A stretch of DNA of 64,000 nucleotides from Caulobacteraceae bacterium (GCA_019748095.1 JAIEQA010000018.1:1-64000), one strand, 5' to 3'; counted from the first letter of the stretch, positions 46,850-58,039 are shown. A program made the numbers and translations. Notes: generated by a model not told the origin, from the sequence alone.

Positions 46850-47686
46850 GTGTCGAGCCAGAAGCAGGAGGTGGTCAAACGCCTCGCCGCCCCGGACATC
46901 ATGAAGCGCAAGGGGGGCGAGCCGATCGTCTGTCTGACCGCCTATGACGCCCCGACCGCGGCCCTCCTGGACGAGCACTGCGATCTGCTGCTGGTCGGCG
47001 ACAGCGTCGGCATGGTCGTGCATGGCCTGCCCAATACGGTCGGCGTCACCCTGGAGATGATGATCCTGCACGGTCAGGCGGTCATGCGCGGTTCGCGCCG
47101 GGCCATGGTTGTCGTGGACATGCCCTTCGGCAGCTACGAGGGCGGCAAGGAGGTCGCCTATGACAACTGTGCCCGGGTGATGAAGGAGACCGGGGCCCAG
47201 GCCGTGAAGCTGGAAAGCGGCCCCACGGTCCCCGAGACCATTGCCTACCTGGTGCAGCGCGGGATTCCCGTCATGGGCCATGTGGGCCTGCGCCCCCAGG
47301 CCGTGCTCACCGAGGGTGCGTTCAAGGCCAAGGGGCGGACCGACGACGAACGTCTGAGAGTTATGGCCGAGGCGGAGGCGACGGCCGATGCCGGGGCGTT
47401 TGCCATCGTCATCGAGGGAACAGCCGAGGGCGTGGCGCGCGAGATCACGGGGGCGATCGACACGCCGACGATCGGGATCGGTGCCTCCGCCGCCTGTGAC
47501 GGCCAGATCCTGGTGACTCCCGACATGCTGGGTCTGTTCGGCTGGACCCCGAAATTCGTGCGCAGATACGCCGATCTGCGCGGCGAGATCGACCGGGCGG
47601 TCGGAACTTACGCTGCGGATGTGAAAGCCCGCCGTTTTCCTGCCGAAGTCGAGACCTACTTCTCCAAAAAGCCGGCTATGCCGTAG
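46850..47686 (+). CDS. panB: 3-methyl-2-oxobutanoate hydroxymethyltransferase
   Basis: 278 residues. First step of pantothenate (coenzyme A) synthesis: it transfers a hydroxymethyl group from methylene-tetrahydrofolate to ketoisovalerate. Family motifs include [42 protein letters not shown] and [20 protein letters not shown] 46850 has CAGGAGGT ~7 nt upstream. It starts 2 bp after the preceding gene. Confidence 0.95.
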   Translation: MSSQKQEVVKRLAAPDIMKRKGGEPIVCLTAYDAPTAALLDEHCDLLLVGDSVGMVVHGLPNTVGVTLEMMILHGQAVMRGSRRAMVVVDMPFGSYEGGKEVAYDNCARVMKETGAQAVKLESGPTVPETIAYLVQRGIPVMGHVGLRPQAVLTEGAFKAKGRTDDERLRVMAEAEATADAGAFAIVIEGTAEGVAREITGAIDTPTIGIGASAACDGQILVTPDMLGLFGWTPKFVRRYADLRGEIDRAVGTYAADVKARRFPAEVETYFSKKPAMP

Positions 47687-47768
47687 TCCCCGCGTTGCGA
47701 GGGCGGGGTCGAACCTCTAGGGTCCGCGCCGATTGGCTTTTCAGCGTTAACTTGGGGCGGCTCCACCA

Positions 47769-48521
47769 GTGACTGATGTCTTCGAAGAGGTCGAGGAAGA
47801 GATCCGCTCCGAGCGGCTCAAGCGCCTCGCCCGGACCTGGCTGCCCGTCGCCGGTGCAATCCTTGCCCTTGCCCTGATCGCCGCCCTCTCGTGGTGGGGA
47901 TGGCAGAGCTGGCAGACCAGCCGTGCCAATACCGCCTCGGTGGCCTATCAGCGTGGGCTTGAGGCCCTGATCGCAGGCGACGCCGCCGGAGCCGAGAGCG
48001 CGTTCACGGAGGCCGAAGAGGCCGGCAACGGGGCCTACAAGGCCCTCGCCCTGCAACAACGCGCTGGCATCGCCGAACAGGCCAACCGCGTGCCCGACGC
48101 CATCGCCCTGTTCGACCAGGCGGCCAAGGCGGCGGGCGATCCCGTTCTGGCCGACACGGCCCGCTACAAGGCCGCACTGCTGACTATGGACAATGGGGCG
48201 ACCCTTGAGGACATCGAGGCCCGTCTTGAGCCGCTGACGGCAGAAGGCCGTCCGATGCGGCCGTTCGCCCAGGAGGCCCTGGGGCTTGCACGGCTGCAGA
48301 ACAACAAGCCTGCCGAGGCGCGGGAGGTCTTCGTGCTTCTGACCCTGGGTCAGGATGTGCCGGACTCCATCCGCCAGCGGGCCCAGGCCGCGATCGGGAT
48401 GATCGACAGCAACACCGCAGCAGGCCTCGCCGCCATCGTCACCGCCCAGGCGACCGAACCCGCAGCGGCCCCGCAAGCTCCGCAGCAGGCAGCGCCTGCG
48501 GCAGGGCAGTCCCCCCAGTGA
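47769..48521 (+). CDS. YfgM-like membrane-anchored TPR protein
   Basis: 250 residues: an acidic N-terminus, one transmembrane helix (TWLPVAGAILALALIAALSWW) and a periplasmic tetratricopeptide-like region (~60-220), then an Ala/Pro/Gln-rich tail. It resembles E. coli YfgM (ancillary SecYEG/PpiD partner). The order yfgM-bamB-der is conserved in proteobacteria. GTG 47769; the stop overlaps the next reading frame (GTGA at 48518). Confidence 0.82.
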   Translation: MTDVFEEVEEEIRSERLKRLARTWLPVAGAILALALIAALSWWGWQSWQTSRANTASVAYQRGLEALIAGDAAGAESAFTEAEEAGNGAYKALALQQRAGIAEQANRVPDAIALFDQAAKAAGDPVLADTARYKAALLTMDNGATLEDIEARLEPLTAEGRPMRPFAQEALGLARLQNNKPAEAREVFVLLTLGQDVPDSIRQRAQAAIGMIDSNTAAGLAAIVTAQATEPAAAPQAPQQAAPAAGQSPQ

Positions 48522-48550
48522 CGAACCGCCTTATGACGACCGGAGTTCGG

Positions 48551-50005
48551 ATGACGACCGTATCGCGCGTACTGAAGACCGCCATCGTTCTGGGCCTGGC
48601 CGCCTCCCTCGCTTCCTGCGCTTCAGCCCGCCGGATCCTCCCGTTCGGTCTGGGCAAGGACGATACCCCTCGCGCCACCGCCAGCGCGGGCCAGCGTGTC
48701 TCCATTCTCGCCTTTGAACAGCAACTGGCTCCTGCCGCCGGGCTGGCGGGCCGTGACTTCTTCCTGCCGGGCCCGGTTGCGGCCACGGCCTGGTCCGTGC
48801 CTGGCGGTGCCGCAGAAAATTCGATCGAACATGTGATCGCTGCGCCCCAGTTTACCGTGGACTGGCGTCGCCGCATCGGCGCGGGATCGGCCCGTGGCCG
48901 TCAGGTCATGTCACCCGTGGTGGCCGATGGAGGCCGCATCTTTGTGATGGACGGGGAATCGACCGTCACGGCGGTCGACGCCGGTACCGGTGCCGTGGTC
49001 TGGAAGGTCGATGTGAAGCCGGACGGTCGCGAAGCGGCCGGGGGTGCGGCCGTCTTCGGTCTGCCGGTCCCGTTCGTGCCGGGCACCGGTGGCGGAGCCC
49101 TGAGCGGCGGTTTCGGGGGTGGCGTCGCCGTTGCCGGCGGCAGGGTGTTTGTCTCTTCCGGCTATCGCACCATGTCCGCGCTGGACGCCGCGACGGGTGC
49201 GGTACTGTGGAGCCAGCCGGTCGATGTGCCGATCCACGGCGCGCCCACGGTCGCAGGCAACCGCGTCTATGTCGTCGACGTCGACAACCAGATCATCGCC
49301 TTCAACACCACGACCGGGCTTCAGGACTGGTCCTATCGCGGCATCGTCGAGCCCGCGCGGATCCTCAGGGCCTCCAGCCCGGCCATCAGCGGTGACACGG
49401 TCATCGCGCCCTTCTCCTCGGGGGAAGTGGTCGCCCTGCGCGCCTCCAACGGCCAGGCCGTCTGGAACCAGGTCCTGTCGCGCACCAGCCGCACCAGCGC
49501 CCTGTCCGAGATTCGCGACATCGCCGGCCGACCCGTCATCTCGCGCGGCTTCGTCTATGCCGTCAGCCACTCCGGTGTGCTGCAGGCCATGGACATCCGC
49601 ACGGGTCAGCCGAGGTGGAGCCTGCCGGTTGCCGGCGTGAACGCCCCCTTGCCAGTCGGCGACGTGGTCTATGTGGTCTCCAAGTCGGGTGAGCTGACGG
49701 TGATCAACCGCGAGTCCGGTGCCATCTACTGGACCCGGGACCTGAATGAGGGCCGCGTGCGTCAGGAGGGGGGCTTCCTGGGCTTCTGGGACCGGACCGT
49801 CCGGCCCGAATGGTCTGGTCCGATCCTGGCCTCCAATCGTCTCGTGCTGGTCAATTCCGACGGTGAGGCCGTGGCCTTCGATCCCAAGACCGGGGTCCAG
49901 ACCGCCACCCTGCGCCTGGGGGCCCCCGCCTATATCGCCCCGGCCGCCTACAACGGCGCGCTGCTTGTCCTGACCGACGACGGCGAACTGGTCAGCATCC
50001 GCTGA
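48551..50005 (+). CDS. bamB: outer membrane assembly lipoprotein BamB
   Basis: 484 residues from the chosen ATG 48551, which has GGAG ~6 nt upstream; a GTG at 48518 overlapping the upstream stop is an alternative. The signal peptide ends with a lipobox (SLASC). The rest is an eight-bladed PQQ-like beta-propeller with repeated blades such as VTAVDAGTGAVVWKVD, MSALDAATGAVLWSQPVD and LTVINRESGAIYWTRDL. It is a Bam-complex subunit that helps insert beta-barrel proteins. It sits just upstream of der, as in E. coli. Confidence 0.9.
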   Translation: MTTVSRVLKTAIVLGLAASLASCASARRILPFGLGKDDTPRATASAGQRVSILAFEQQLAPAAGLAGRDFFLPGPVAATAWSVPGGAAENSIEHVIAAPQFTVDWRRRIGAGSARGRQVMSPVVADGGRIFVMDGESTVTAVDAGTGAVVWKVDVKPDGREAAGGAAVFGLPVPFVPGTGGGALSGGFGGGVAVAGGRVFVSSGYRTMSALDAATGAVLWSQPVDVPIHGAPTVAGNRVYVVDVDNQIIAFNTTTGLQDWSYRGIVEPARILRASSPAISGDTVIAPFSSGEVVALRASNGQAVWNQVLSRTSRTSALSEIRDIAGRPVISRGFVYAVSHSGVLQAMDIRTGQPRWSLPVAGVNAPLPVGDVVYVVSKSGELTVINRESGAIYWTRDLNEGRVRQEGGFLGFWDRTVRPEWSGPILASNRLVLVNSDGEAVAFDPKTGVQTATLRLGAPAYIAPAAYNGALLVLTDDGELVSIR

Positions 50006-50037
50006 CCTTTCACCCCGAATTACGCTAGAAGGCCGAC

Positions 50038-51651
<1,614 letters not shown>

Positions 51652-51669
51652 TGCCGCGCTAACGCCCTG

Positions 51670-52665
51670 TCAGCGCTCCCGGGGTGCCGTCAGCCCAGCT
51701 TCTGTATGCTCGACCGGCCTCAGCGTACCATCCGGCTCGTAGTAAAGGTGCTCGGCCCTGACCGCGCGCCGGCCCAAGCCTCCGGCCTGATTACCGATGG
51801 TCAGCGAGCCGTCGTGGTAGAACAGATATCCGTCACCCCGGAAATCGACGATGCCGGGATGAATGGTGAAACTGTTCCGGGCCGAGCCCGTCAGCTGTCC
51901 GCGATGGGTCCAGGGACCGGTCACGGCGGGCGCGGTGGCATAGGACAGGGTCTCGTCACCCATCGTCACATGGTCCCGAGAAGCATAGGCCAGATAGTAG
52001 ATGTCGCCGCGTCGGTGGATCCACGGCCCTTCCTCAAAGTCCGGCAGTTCAATCTCGCCGATCGGCCCATCCAGTTCGATCATGTTCGGCTTCAGCCGGG
52101 CGAAATAGCAGTTGCCGTTGCCCCAGATCAGCCACGGCACACCGTCGTGATCGACGATCACTGTAGGATCGATGTCGTCCCAGCTATGCGGCCCGTCCGG
52201 CGTCATGTCGTTCGCGATCAGGGCTGACCCGCGCGCATCGACAAAGGGGCCGGTGGGACTGTCGGAAATCGCAACGCCGATCGCCTTGCCCGGTCGCGTC
52301 GCGTCATGTTCGACGGCGGCGTAGAAATAGAACCGTCCGTTGCGCTCGATCGCCTGGGCAGCCCAGGCATCTTTCGCCGCCCAGCGGAAATCCGTCGCGC
52401 GCATGATGGGGCCGTGGGCCGTCCACTCGCGCATGTCTGTCGACGAATAGACCAGCCATTCGTTCATGTTGAACATCTCATCGCCCCGCGCCTCGTCGTG
52501 ACCGACGTAGAGAAAGACCTGGTCTCCAGCGACGAGCGGGGCCGGATCGGCGGTGAACACATCCGTGAACAGCGGATTCGCACCGGGTTCTCCGGCCGAC
52601 GCCATGGGGGCGAAACCGAGGCAGAGGGACATCGCCAGAACGAGACAGGAGCAGGGCTTTGACAT
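51670..52665 (-). CDS. secreted GH43-family glycosidase
   Basis: 331 residues: signal peptide MSKPCSCLVLAMSLCLGFAPMASA, then a five-bladed propeller with a catalytic base Asp in FTADPAPLVAGDQVFLYVGHDEA, a middle Asp in SWDDIDPTVIVDHDGVPWLIWGNGN and the general acid Glu in FEEGPWIHRRGDIYYLAYAS. Family 43 acts on arabinan/xylan side chains, probably as an arabinofuranosidase or xylosidase. The ATG 52665 has GGAGGT upstream. An AGCGCT centre at 52715-52720, possibly an operator, lies 50 bp upstream. Confidence 0.88.
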   Translation of the reverse strand: MSKPCSCLVLAMSLCLGFAPMASAGEPGANPLFTDVFTADPAPLVAGDQVFLYVGHDEARGDEMFNMNEWLVYSSTDMREWTAHGPIMRATDFRWAAKDAWAAQAIERNGRFYFYAAVEHDATRPGKAIGVAISDSPTGPFVDARGSALIANDMTPDGPHSWDDIDPTVIVDHDGVPWLIWGNGNCYFARLKPNMIELDGPIGEIELPDFEEGPWIHRRGDIYYLAYASRDHVTMGDETLSYATAPAVTGPWTHRGQLTGSARNSFTIHPGIVDFRGDGYLFYHDGSLTIGNQAGGLGRRAVRAEHLYYEPDGTLRPVEHTEAGLTAPRER

Positions 52666-52779
52666 GGCGACCTCCAGAGCGGCTGAAGGTAGCCCCCGAG
52701 ACCGGCAGAACGAAAGCGCTATCATAAGCCGCTGGTCTGGCTGACCCTCCAACCCACGGCGGGGCTGCGGGATCAGACT

Positions 52780-53535
52780 TCAGATCAGCGCATCCGCCCC
52801 CAGCCCCGCCTTCCACTCCCTGAACCCCACCTTCAACGCCGGCATCCGATCCCCCCGCGCCAGCTCCACCACCAGTGGGCCGATCTCGGACGGGTGTGTC
52901 AGCGTCTCGGGGTCCTCGCCAGGATAGGCTTGCGCCCGCATCTGGGTGCGCATGCGGCCGGGGTCCAGCACGCTGACGCGGATGGGGGTGTTCTCGATCT
53001 CGTCGGCCCAGGCCAGCATCAGGGCCTCGGCCCCCGCCTTGGTCGCGGCATACAGGCCCCAGTAGGCCTTGGGCTCGCGGGCAAGACTGGTGGTCATGTG
53101 GATCACCCGCCCGGCATCCGAGACCCGCAGCAGGGGCTCCAGCGACCGGATCAGACGGTAGGTGGCGGTGAAATTGGTCTTCTCGATCTTGGCGAAGCCG
53201 CGCGGGTCGATATGGCTGACCGGCGTCAGGCCGCCGGCTCCCAGGGTGGCCGCTGCATTGACCCAGATGTCCAGCCGGCCGAACCGCTCGAAGATGGCCC
53301 CGCCCAGCCGGTCGATGCCGCCGCCGTCGATCAGGTCCAGCGGCACCAGCGTCGCGTGCCGGCCGGTGGCGGCGAAGATCTCGTCGTCCAGCGCCTCCAG
53401 CGCCCCCTGGGTCCGGGCGGTCGCCACCACATGGGCCCCGGCCTTCGCAAGGGCGAGGGCACACTGGTAGCCGATGCCGCGCGAGGCCCCGACGACGAGG
53501 GCGATACGGTCCTGGAGGGGGAGGGTGTCAGTCAT
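52780..53535 (-). CDS. SDR family NAD(P)-dependent oxidoreductase
   Basis: 251 residues: Rossmann motif VVGASRGIGYQC (TGxxxGxG variant), NAAATLG, and the catalytic YxxxK in YAATK. Substrate unknown. In many alphaproteobacteria an SDR gene directly follows purF on the same strand; here a toxin-antitoxin pair and a VOC gene lie between. Confidence 0.9.
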   Translation of the reverse strand: MTDTLPLQDRIALVVGASRGIGYQCALALAKAGAHVVATARTQGALEALDDEIFAATGRHATLVPLDLIDGGGIDRLGGAIFERFGRLDIWVNAAATLGAGGLTPVSHIDPRGFAKIEKTNFTATYRLIRSLEPLLRVSDAGRVIHMTTSLAREPKAYWGLYAATKAGAEALMLAWADEIENTPIRVSVLDPGRMRTQMRAQAYPGEDPETLTHPSEIGPLVVELARGDRMPALKVGFREWKAGLGADALI

Positions 53536-53567
53536 GGCGGGGTGGTAGGAGTGGCGGGCAGGGCGGT

Positions 53568-53582
53568 CAATGTGTTACATTG
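53568..53582. promoter_or_regulatory. palindromic operator upstream of the toxin-antitoxin pair
   Basis: CAATGTGTTACATTG: a perfect 6-bp inverted repeat with a 3-bp centre, ending 25 bp before the antitoxin ATG. Position and symmetry fit autoregulation by a ribbon-helix-helix antitoxin. It also overlaps the upstream region of the divergent SDR gene (start 53535). Confidence 0.65.
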
Positions 53583-53607
53583 TGTTCGTCGAGCGAAGGG
53601 ACGCCCC

Positions 53608-53868
53608 ATGGCCAAGACCGCCACACTGACCCTGCGTGTATCCCCGGACCTGAAAGACAAACTGGCCCGGCTGGCGGCCGGGACCGACCGAACGACGTCC
53701 GCCATCGCCCAGCGCGCCCTCGAGGCCTATGCCGATCACCACATCGAGATGCTGGACGCGGTCGAAAGGGGCAGGGAGGATTTCCGGCAGGGGCGGACGC
53801 ACACCCACGAGGAGGTCATGCGCGATGCCGCTGAAATCCTCGCCCGCCACAAGAGCAAGACTGCGTGA
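53608..53868 (+). CDS. ribbon-helix-helix antitoxin (CopG/ParD-like)
   Basis: 86 residues. The N-terminal TATLTLRVSPDLKDKLARLAAGTDRTTSAIAQRALEAY is a typical ribbon-helix-helix DNA-binding unit. The C-terminal helix (EMLDAVERGREDFRQGR...) should bind the toxin. It is coupled to the toxin gene by a GTGA overlap. Confidence 0.85.
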   Translation: MAKTATLTLRVSPDLKDKLARLAAGTDRTTSAIAQRALEAYADHHIEMLDAVERGREDFRQGRTHTHEEVMRDAAEILARHKSKTA

Positions 53869-54170
53869 AGACGGTCGTCTGGTCGTCCCACGCCCGATCC
53901 CAATATCTGTCGGCGCTGGGGTTTGTGGTCGAAAGAAACGAAGCGGCCGCAGCAAGACTGTCCGAGCGGATTGAGGCGACGACCGCAGCGCTCGCGAGGC
54001 GTTCGGTGGGCCGACCGGGCTATGCGGAGGGAACGCTGGAAAAGATCGTTTCCGGCACGTCCTACGTCCTCGTCTTCGGGCTCTCAGGTGACGAACTGAG
54101 GATCCTGAGGTTGTTTCACATGGCCCAGGACTGGCGCGGCGGGCGTGATACCGGGGCGGACGATCAGTAG
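53865..54170 (+). CDS. RelE/ParE-family toxin
   Basis: 101 residues. VVWSSHARSQYLSALGFVVERNEAAAARLSERIEAT and LEKIVSGTSYVLVFGLSGDELRILRLFHMAQDW fit the RelE/ParE fold, with RILRLFHMAQDW as the usual C-terminal strand. GTG 53865 overlaps the antitoxin stop. Target (gyrase or ribosome) cannot be told from sequence. The stop overlaps the end of the convergent VOC gene by 7 bp. Confidence 0.85.
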   Translation: MKTVVWSSHARSQYLSALGFVVERNEAAAARLSERIEATTAALARRSVGRPGYAEGTLEKIVSGTSYVLVFGLSGDELRILRLFHMAQDWRGGRDTGADDQ

Positions 54171-54505
54171 CCCTCGCCCGGCTGCCACAGGCTGAAGCTC
54201 ATGCCCTGGTCGTCGCAGACCGTTGCGGACCGCCCCGAGGCGCTGTCGGCAGGCACGGCTGCCCGACCGCCCAGTTCGGCGACGCGGGCGACTGCGGCAT
54301 CGACGTCCTCAACGCGGAAGTACAGGTTGGAGTGGCCGTGGGCGCGCTCGGCCTTGGTGAAGCCACAGGCCGGATTTGATCCTGCGACGTGGGTGTAGGT
54401 CTCGCCTTGGTCCTCGAAGGTCCAGCCGAACAGTCCGCCGTAGAACGCCTTCGCCCGGGCGATGTCGACGGTGTCCAGGGTGAAGTAGCCGAGCTGGTTG
54501 TCCAT
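54164..54505 (-). CDS. VOC family (glyoxalase/bleomycin-resistance-like) protein
   Basis: 113 residues. GYFTLDTVDIARAKAFYGGLFGWTFE and NLYFRVEDVDAAVARVAELGGRAA are VOC signatures. The metal site is not fully recognisable. The ATG at 54505 lies 6 bp from the end of purF on the same strand, so it may be transcribed with it. Substrate unknown. Confidence 0.82.
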   Translation of the reverse strand: MDNQLGYFTLDTVDIARAKAFYGGLFGWTFEDQGETYTHVAGSNPACGFTKAERAHGHSNLYFRVEDVDAAVARVAELGGRAAVPADSASGRSATVCDDQGMSFSLWQPGEGY

Positions 54506-54510
54506 CAGGT

Positions 54511-56025
54511 CTAAGCGCTGACCAGCAGCGAAAGTTGCCGGCCGACAACCTCGCGGCCGCCTTCCTCGATCTCGCGATCGACCAGACGGGTCGGGTAGTC
54601 GCCGGTGAAATAATGGTCGGTGAACTGGGGCGCGGCGTCGTTGCGGCCCGTTTCGCCCATGGCCTTGTACAGGCCGTCGACCGACAGGAAGCCGAGGGAG
54701 TCGACCTCCAGCATCTGGCGCATCTCGTCCATGGTCTTGTTGGCGGCCAGCAGCTGGTCGCGCTCGGGCATGTCGATGCCGTAGAAGTCCGGCCACAGGA
54801 TCGGCGGGCTGGCCGAGCGCAGATGGACCTCTGTGGCCCCTGCGTCGCGCACCGCACGGACCAGTTTGACCGAGGTGGTGCCGCGCACGATGGAATCGTC
54901 GATCAGCACGACCCGCTTGCCCTCGATCACCGCCCGATTGGGGCTGTGTTTCATGGCCACGCCTTTCTGGCGGGCCCCCTGGCTGGGCTGGATGAAGGTG
55001 CGGCCCAGATAGTGGCTGCGAATGATGCCCATCTCATAGGGAATGCCGCTCTCGCGGGCATAGCCCAGGGCCGCCGGCACGCCGGAATCGGGCACGGGCA
55101 CGATGACATCGGCCTCGACCCCGTGTTCACGCGCCAGGGCCTCGCCCATCCGCTTGCGGACCCCGTAAACCGAGCGCCCGTTCACGACGCTGTCGGGCCG
55201 GGAGAAGTACACATATTCGAACAGGCACGGACGCGCCGCCCGGGCCGGGAAGGGCTTGATCGAGCGGAAGCCGTGGTGGTCGATGACGATGACCTCGCCG
55301 TGCTCGACATCGCGCTCGAAGGTCGCCCCGATCGTGTCCAGCGCACAGGTCTCGGATGCCAGCACCCAGGCCTCGCCCAGACGGCCCAGCACCAGCGGGC
55401 GGATGCCCAGCGGATCCCGGGCCCCGATCATCTTGGTCCGGGTCTGGGCCACCAGGGCATAGCCGCCCTCGATCCGCGCGAGGGCGTCGATGAAGCGATC
55501 GACGATCTTGGCCTTCCGGCTGCGGGCGATCAGGTGGAGGATGACCTCGGAATCCGAGGTCGACTGGAAGATCGAACCCTCGCCGACCAACTGGTTCCGC
55601 AGATAGTGGAAATTGGTCAGGTTGCCGTTGTGGCCGATGGCGATCCCGCCCTGGTCCAGATCGGCGAACATCGGCTGGATGTTGCGCAGGAAACTGCCGC
55701 CGGCGGTGGAATAGCGGGTGTGACCCACGGCGGCGTGGCCGGGCATGCGTTTGGCCAGGTCCGTGCCGCCGAACGCCTCGCCCACATGGCCCATATGGCG
55801 TTCGGTGTGGAACCGGTCGGCATTGACCGAGGCGATGCCGCAGGCCTCCTGTCCCCGGTGCTGCAGGGCGTGCAGACCCAGGGCGACAATACCGGACGCC
55901 TCGTCCTTGTCGGCCCCCCAGACGCCGCACACGCCACACTCCAGCCGCGGACGGTCGTCGTCCGCGTCTCGATGGTGGGCCCGGTGAACAACCGGGGCGG
56001 AAATGTCGTGGTTCAGGCTGCGCAT
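54511..56025 (-). CDS. purF: amidophosphoribosyltransferase
   Basis: 504 residues. First committed step of purine synthesis: transfers glutamine nitrogen to PRPP. A ~30-residue propeptide precedes CGVCGVWG, whose N-terminal cysteine is the glutaminase nucleophile. Later motifs are AVGHTRYSTAGGS and NGNLTN, and the PRPP loop VVLIDDSIVRGTTS. The order cvpA-purF is the same as in E. coli. Confidence 0.95.
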   Translation of the reverse strand: MRSLNHDISAPVVHRAHHRDADDDRPRLECGVCGVWGADKDEASGIVALGLHALQHRGQEACGIASVNADRFHTERHMGHVGEAFGGTDLAKRMPGHAAVGHTRYSTAGGSFLRNIQPMFADLDQGGIAIGHNGNLTNFHYLRNQLVGEGSIFQSTSDSEVILHLIARSRKAKIVDRFIDALARIEGGYALVAQTRTKMIGARDPLGIRPLVLGRLGEAWVLASETCALDTIGATFERDVEHGEVIVIDHHGFRSIKPFPARAARPCLFEYVYFSRPDSVVNGRSVYGVRKRMGEALAREHGVEADVIVPVPDSGVPAALGYARESGIPYEMGIIRSHYLGRTFIQPSQGARQKGVAMKHSPNRAVIEGKRVVLIDDSIVRGTTSVKLVRAVRDAGATEVHLRSASPPILWPDFYGIDMPERDQLLAANKTMDEMRQMLEVDSLGFLSVDGLYKAMGETGRNDAAPQFTDHYFTGDYPTRLVDREIEEGGREVVGRQLSLLVSA

Positions 56026-56051
56026 CGTGGGGCTCCGATGACAGGCGAAGT

Positions 56052-56648
56052 TTACTCGGCGGTGGACGGGGGCGACGTAGGGCCGGATTGGGTCGGGGGC
56101 AAGGCGTTATCGTCGGAAAAGCCTCTGCGGACGGATGAATCGACGATCGGGCTGATGGCGTCGGCTCCCCGGCCGATGCCGGGCAGGATGATCTGGATGG
56201 CGCGGGCGGCCCCGGCGCTGAGCGGCCGCAGGGTCGCCTCGCTGAGCCAGCGCGGCGTCCGCTCGCCCGGCATGGCCGCCACGATCACCAGATGAATGGC
56301 CCCCAGCAGGACCAGCGACCGGCCCGCACCCACCAGAATGCCCAGAAACCGGTCGATCCCGCCCAGCTGCGGATGGGCCTGGGCCTTCTTCGACAGGATC
56401 GAGCCAAAGATCCGGATGCCAAAGTAAATCAGCAGGAAGGAGGCGACAGCAGCTGCGATAGATCCGGCCCAGTCGGGGTCGATCATCGCCCGACCAACCG
56501 GGGCGGTCAGGGGCAGGGCGACGAGGGCCACAAATGCCGCCAGCACGAAGCTGAGCAGGGTGATGATTTCCCGCGTGCCGCCACGCACCCAGCCGGCGGC
56601 GGCCGAGGCGAGAATGACGATCAGGGCAAAGGCGTCGAAGCCGGTCAT
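56052..56648 (-). CDS. cvpA: CvpA family membrane protein
   Basis: 198 residues with four hydrophobic helices (FALIVILASAAAGWVRGG..., LLSFVLAAFVALVALPL, AAAVASFLLIYFGIRIFG, SLVLLGAIHLVIVAAM). The GGTREIITLLSF and LGGIDRFLGILVGAGRS motifs are the family pattern; the tail is disordered. It lies 26 bp upstream of purF on the same strand. The E. coli homologue is needed for colicin V production and envelope homeostasis. Confidence 0.9.
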   Translation of the reverse strand: MTGFDAFALIVILASAAAGWVRGGTREIITLLSFVLAAFVALVALPLTAPVGRAMIDPDWAGSIAAAVASFLLIYFGIRIFGSILSKKAQAHPQLGGIDRFLGILVGAGRSLVLLGAIHLVIVAAMPGERTPRWLSEATLRPLSAGAARAIQIILPGIGRGADAISPIVDSSVRRGFSDDNALPPTQSGPTSPPSTAE

Positions 56649-56674
56649 TCAGGTCCCGTTAGCCGCATCCGTCC

Positions 56675-58039
56675 CTAATACCTGTTCTGCGAGATTCGTT
56701 CGACCGCTTCGGTCAATCGGCTGATTCCGGTGACGGCCACCCCGCCGCCCTTGACCGTCAGGGGCGGGGAGAGGGCCTGGTCGAAGCCCAGTTTCTGCGC
56801 CTCCCTCAGCCGCGCCTCGGCCCGACCGACGGCCCGCACCTCGCCCGACAGGCTGATCTCGCCGAACACGATACAGCCCTGGGGCAGGGGCATGTCGGTG
56901 GCCGAGGAGATCAGGGCGGCGGCGGCAGCGAGATCGGCGGCGGGCTCGTTGATGCGCAGCCCCCCGGCGACGTTCAGATAGACGTCCTGGTCACCGAAGC
57001 CGAACCCGCAGCGCGCCTCCAGCACGGCCAGAACCATGGCGAGGCGCCCGGTCTCCCATCCGATCACCGCCCGGCGCGGCGTGCCATAGGCGGATTTGGA
57101 CACCAGGGCCTGGATCTCGACCAGGACGGGACGGGTGCCCTCGATTCCGGCAAACACCGCCGCCCCCGGGGCCCGGTCGCGGCCTTCGCCGAGGAACAGG
57201 GCCGACGGATTGGCGACCTCGCGCAGGCCCGAATCGCCCATCTCGAACACGCCGATCTCGTCGGTCGCGCCGAAGCGGTTCTTGCCGGCCCTCAGGATGC
57301 GGAACGGATAGCCCCGCTCGCCCTCGAAGCTCAGGACCGCATCGACCATATGTTCGACCACACGCGGGCCCGCGACCTGACCGTCCTTGGTCACATGGCC
57401 GACCAGCACCACGGCCGTGCCCTGGGACTTGGCCAGCCGCACCATCTCGCCGGCGCAGGCCCGGACCTGGGTGACCGAGCCCGGCCCGGCCTCATGGGCA
57501 TCGGACCACAGGGTCTGGATGGAGTCGACAATGACGATGTCGAACTTCTCGCGCTTCAGTGTCCCAAGGATGTCGCGCAGGGCCGTGGCCGAGGCGAGCT
57601 GGACCGGGGCTGTTTCCAGACCCATCCGCTTGGCCCGGGCCCGGATCTGTTCGATCGCCTCCTCGCCCGAGATATAGGCGACCCGCACGCCTTTCAGCGC
57701 CGCCCGTCCGGCGACGTCCAGCAACAGCGTCGACTTGCCCACCCCCGGATCCCCGGACAGCAGGATGGCCGATCCCGGCACGACACCGCCGCCGCAGACC
57801 CGATCGAACTCGGTCACCCCGGTCACGATGCGCGGCGGCTCAGGGGTCTCGGACAGCAGGGATTCGAACTGCAGACCACGCGCCTTTGCCGTGGCTGCGG
57901 GTTTCAGGGTGCCGGGCGGCCCGGACCGGCCCTCCTCGACAATGGTGTTCCAGTTGCCGCAGGCCCCGCACTGGCCCGCCCACTTGCCGTGGACCGCCCC
58001 GCAGGACTGACAGACATAGATCGCGCCGTCTTTTGCCAT
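56675..58039 (-). CDS. radA: DNA repair protein RadA (Sms)
   Basis: 454 residues. N-terminal zinc finger CQSCG...CGACG, then a RecA-like core (Walker A GDPGVGKSTLL), the RadA-specific KNRFG motif and a C-terminal Lon-protease-like domain. It promotes branch migration during recombination. It precedes cvpA-purF on the same strand. Confidence 0.95.
   Translation of the reverse strand: MAKDGAIYVCQSCGAVHGKWAGQCGACGNWNTIVEEGRSGPPGTLKPAATAKARGLQFESLLSETPEPPRIVTGVTEFDRVCGGGVVPGSAILLSGDPGVGKSTLLLDVAGRAALKGVRVAYISGEEAIEQIRARAKRMGLETAPVQLASATALRDILGTLKREKFDIVIVDSIQTLWSDAHEAGPGSVTQVRACAGEMVRLAKSQGTAVVLVGHVTKDGQVAGPRVVEHMVDAVLSFEGERGYPFRILRAGKNRFGATDEIGVFEMGDSGLREVANPSALFLGEGRDRAPGAAVFAGIEGTRPVLVEIQALVSKSAYGTPRRAVIGWETGRLAMVLAVLEARCGFGFGDQDVYLNVAGGLRINEPAADLAAAAALISSATDMPLPQGCIVFGEISLSGEVRAVGRAEARLREAQKLGFDQALSPPLTVKGGGVAVTGISRLTEAVERISQNRY

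Noticed and set aside
47688-47708. CCCCGC/GCGGGG hairpin after panB as a terminator
   Set aside because: No T-run follows, so termination is not supported.
52715-52720. AGCGCT as a second LacI-family operator before the GH43 gene
   Set aside because: Flanks are only partly symmetric; too weak to list as a site, though it is mentioned with the gene.
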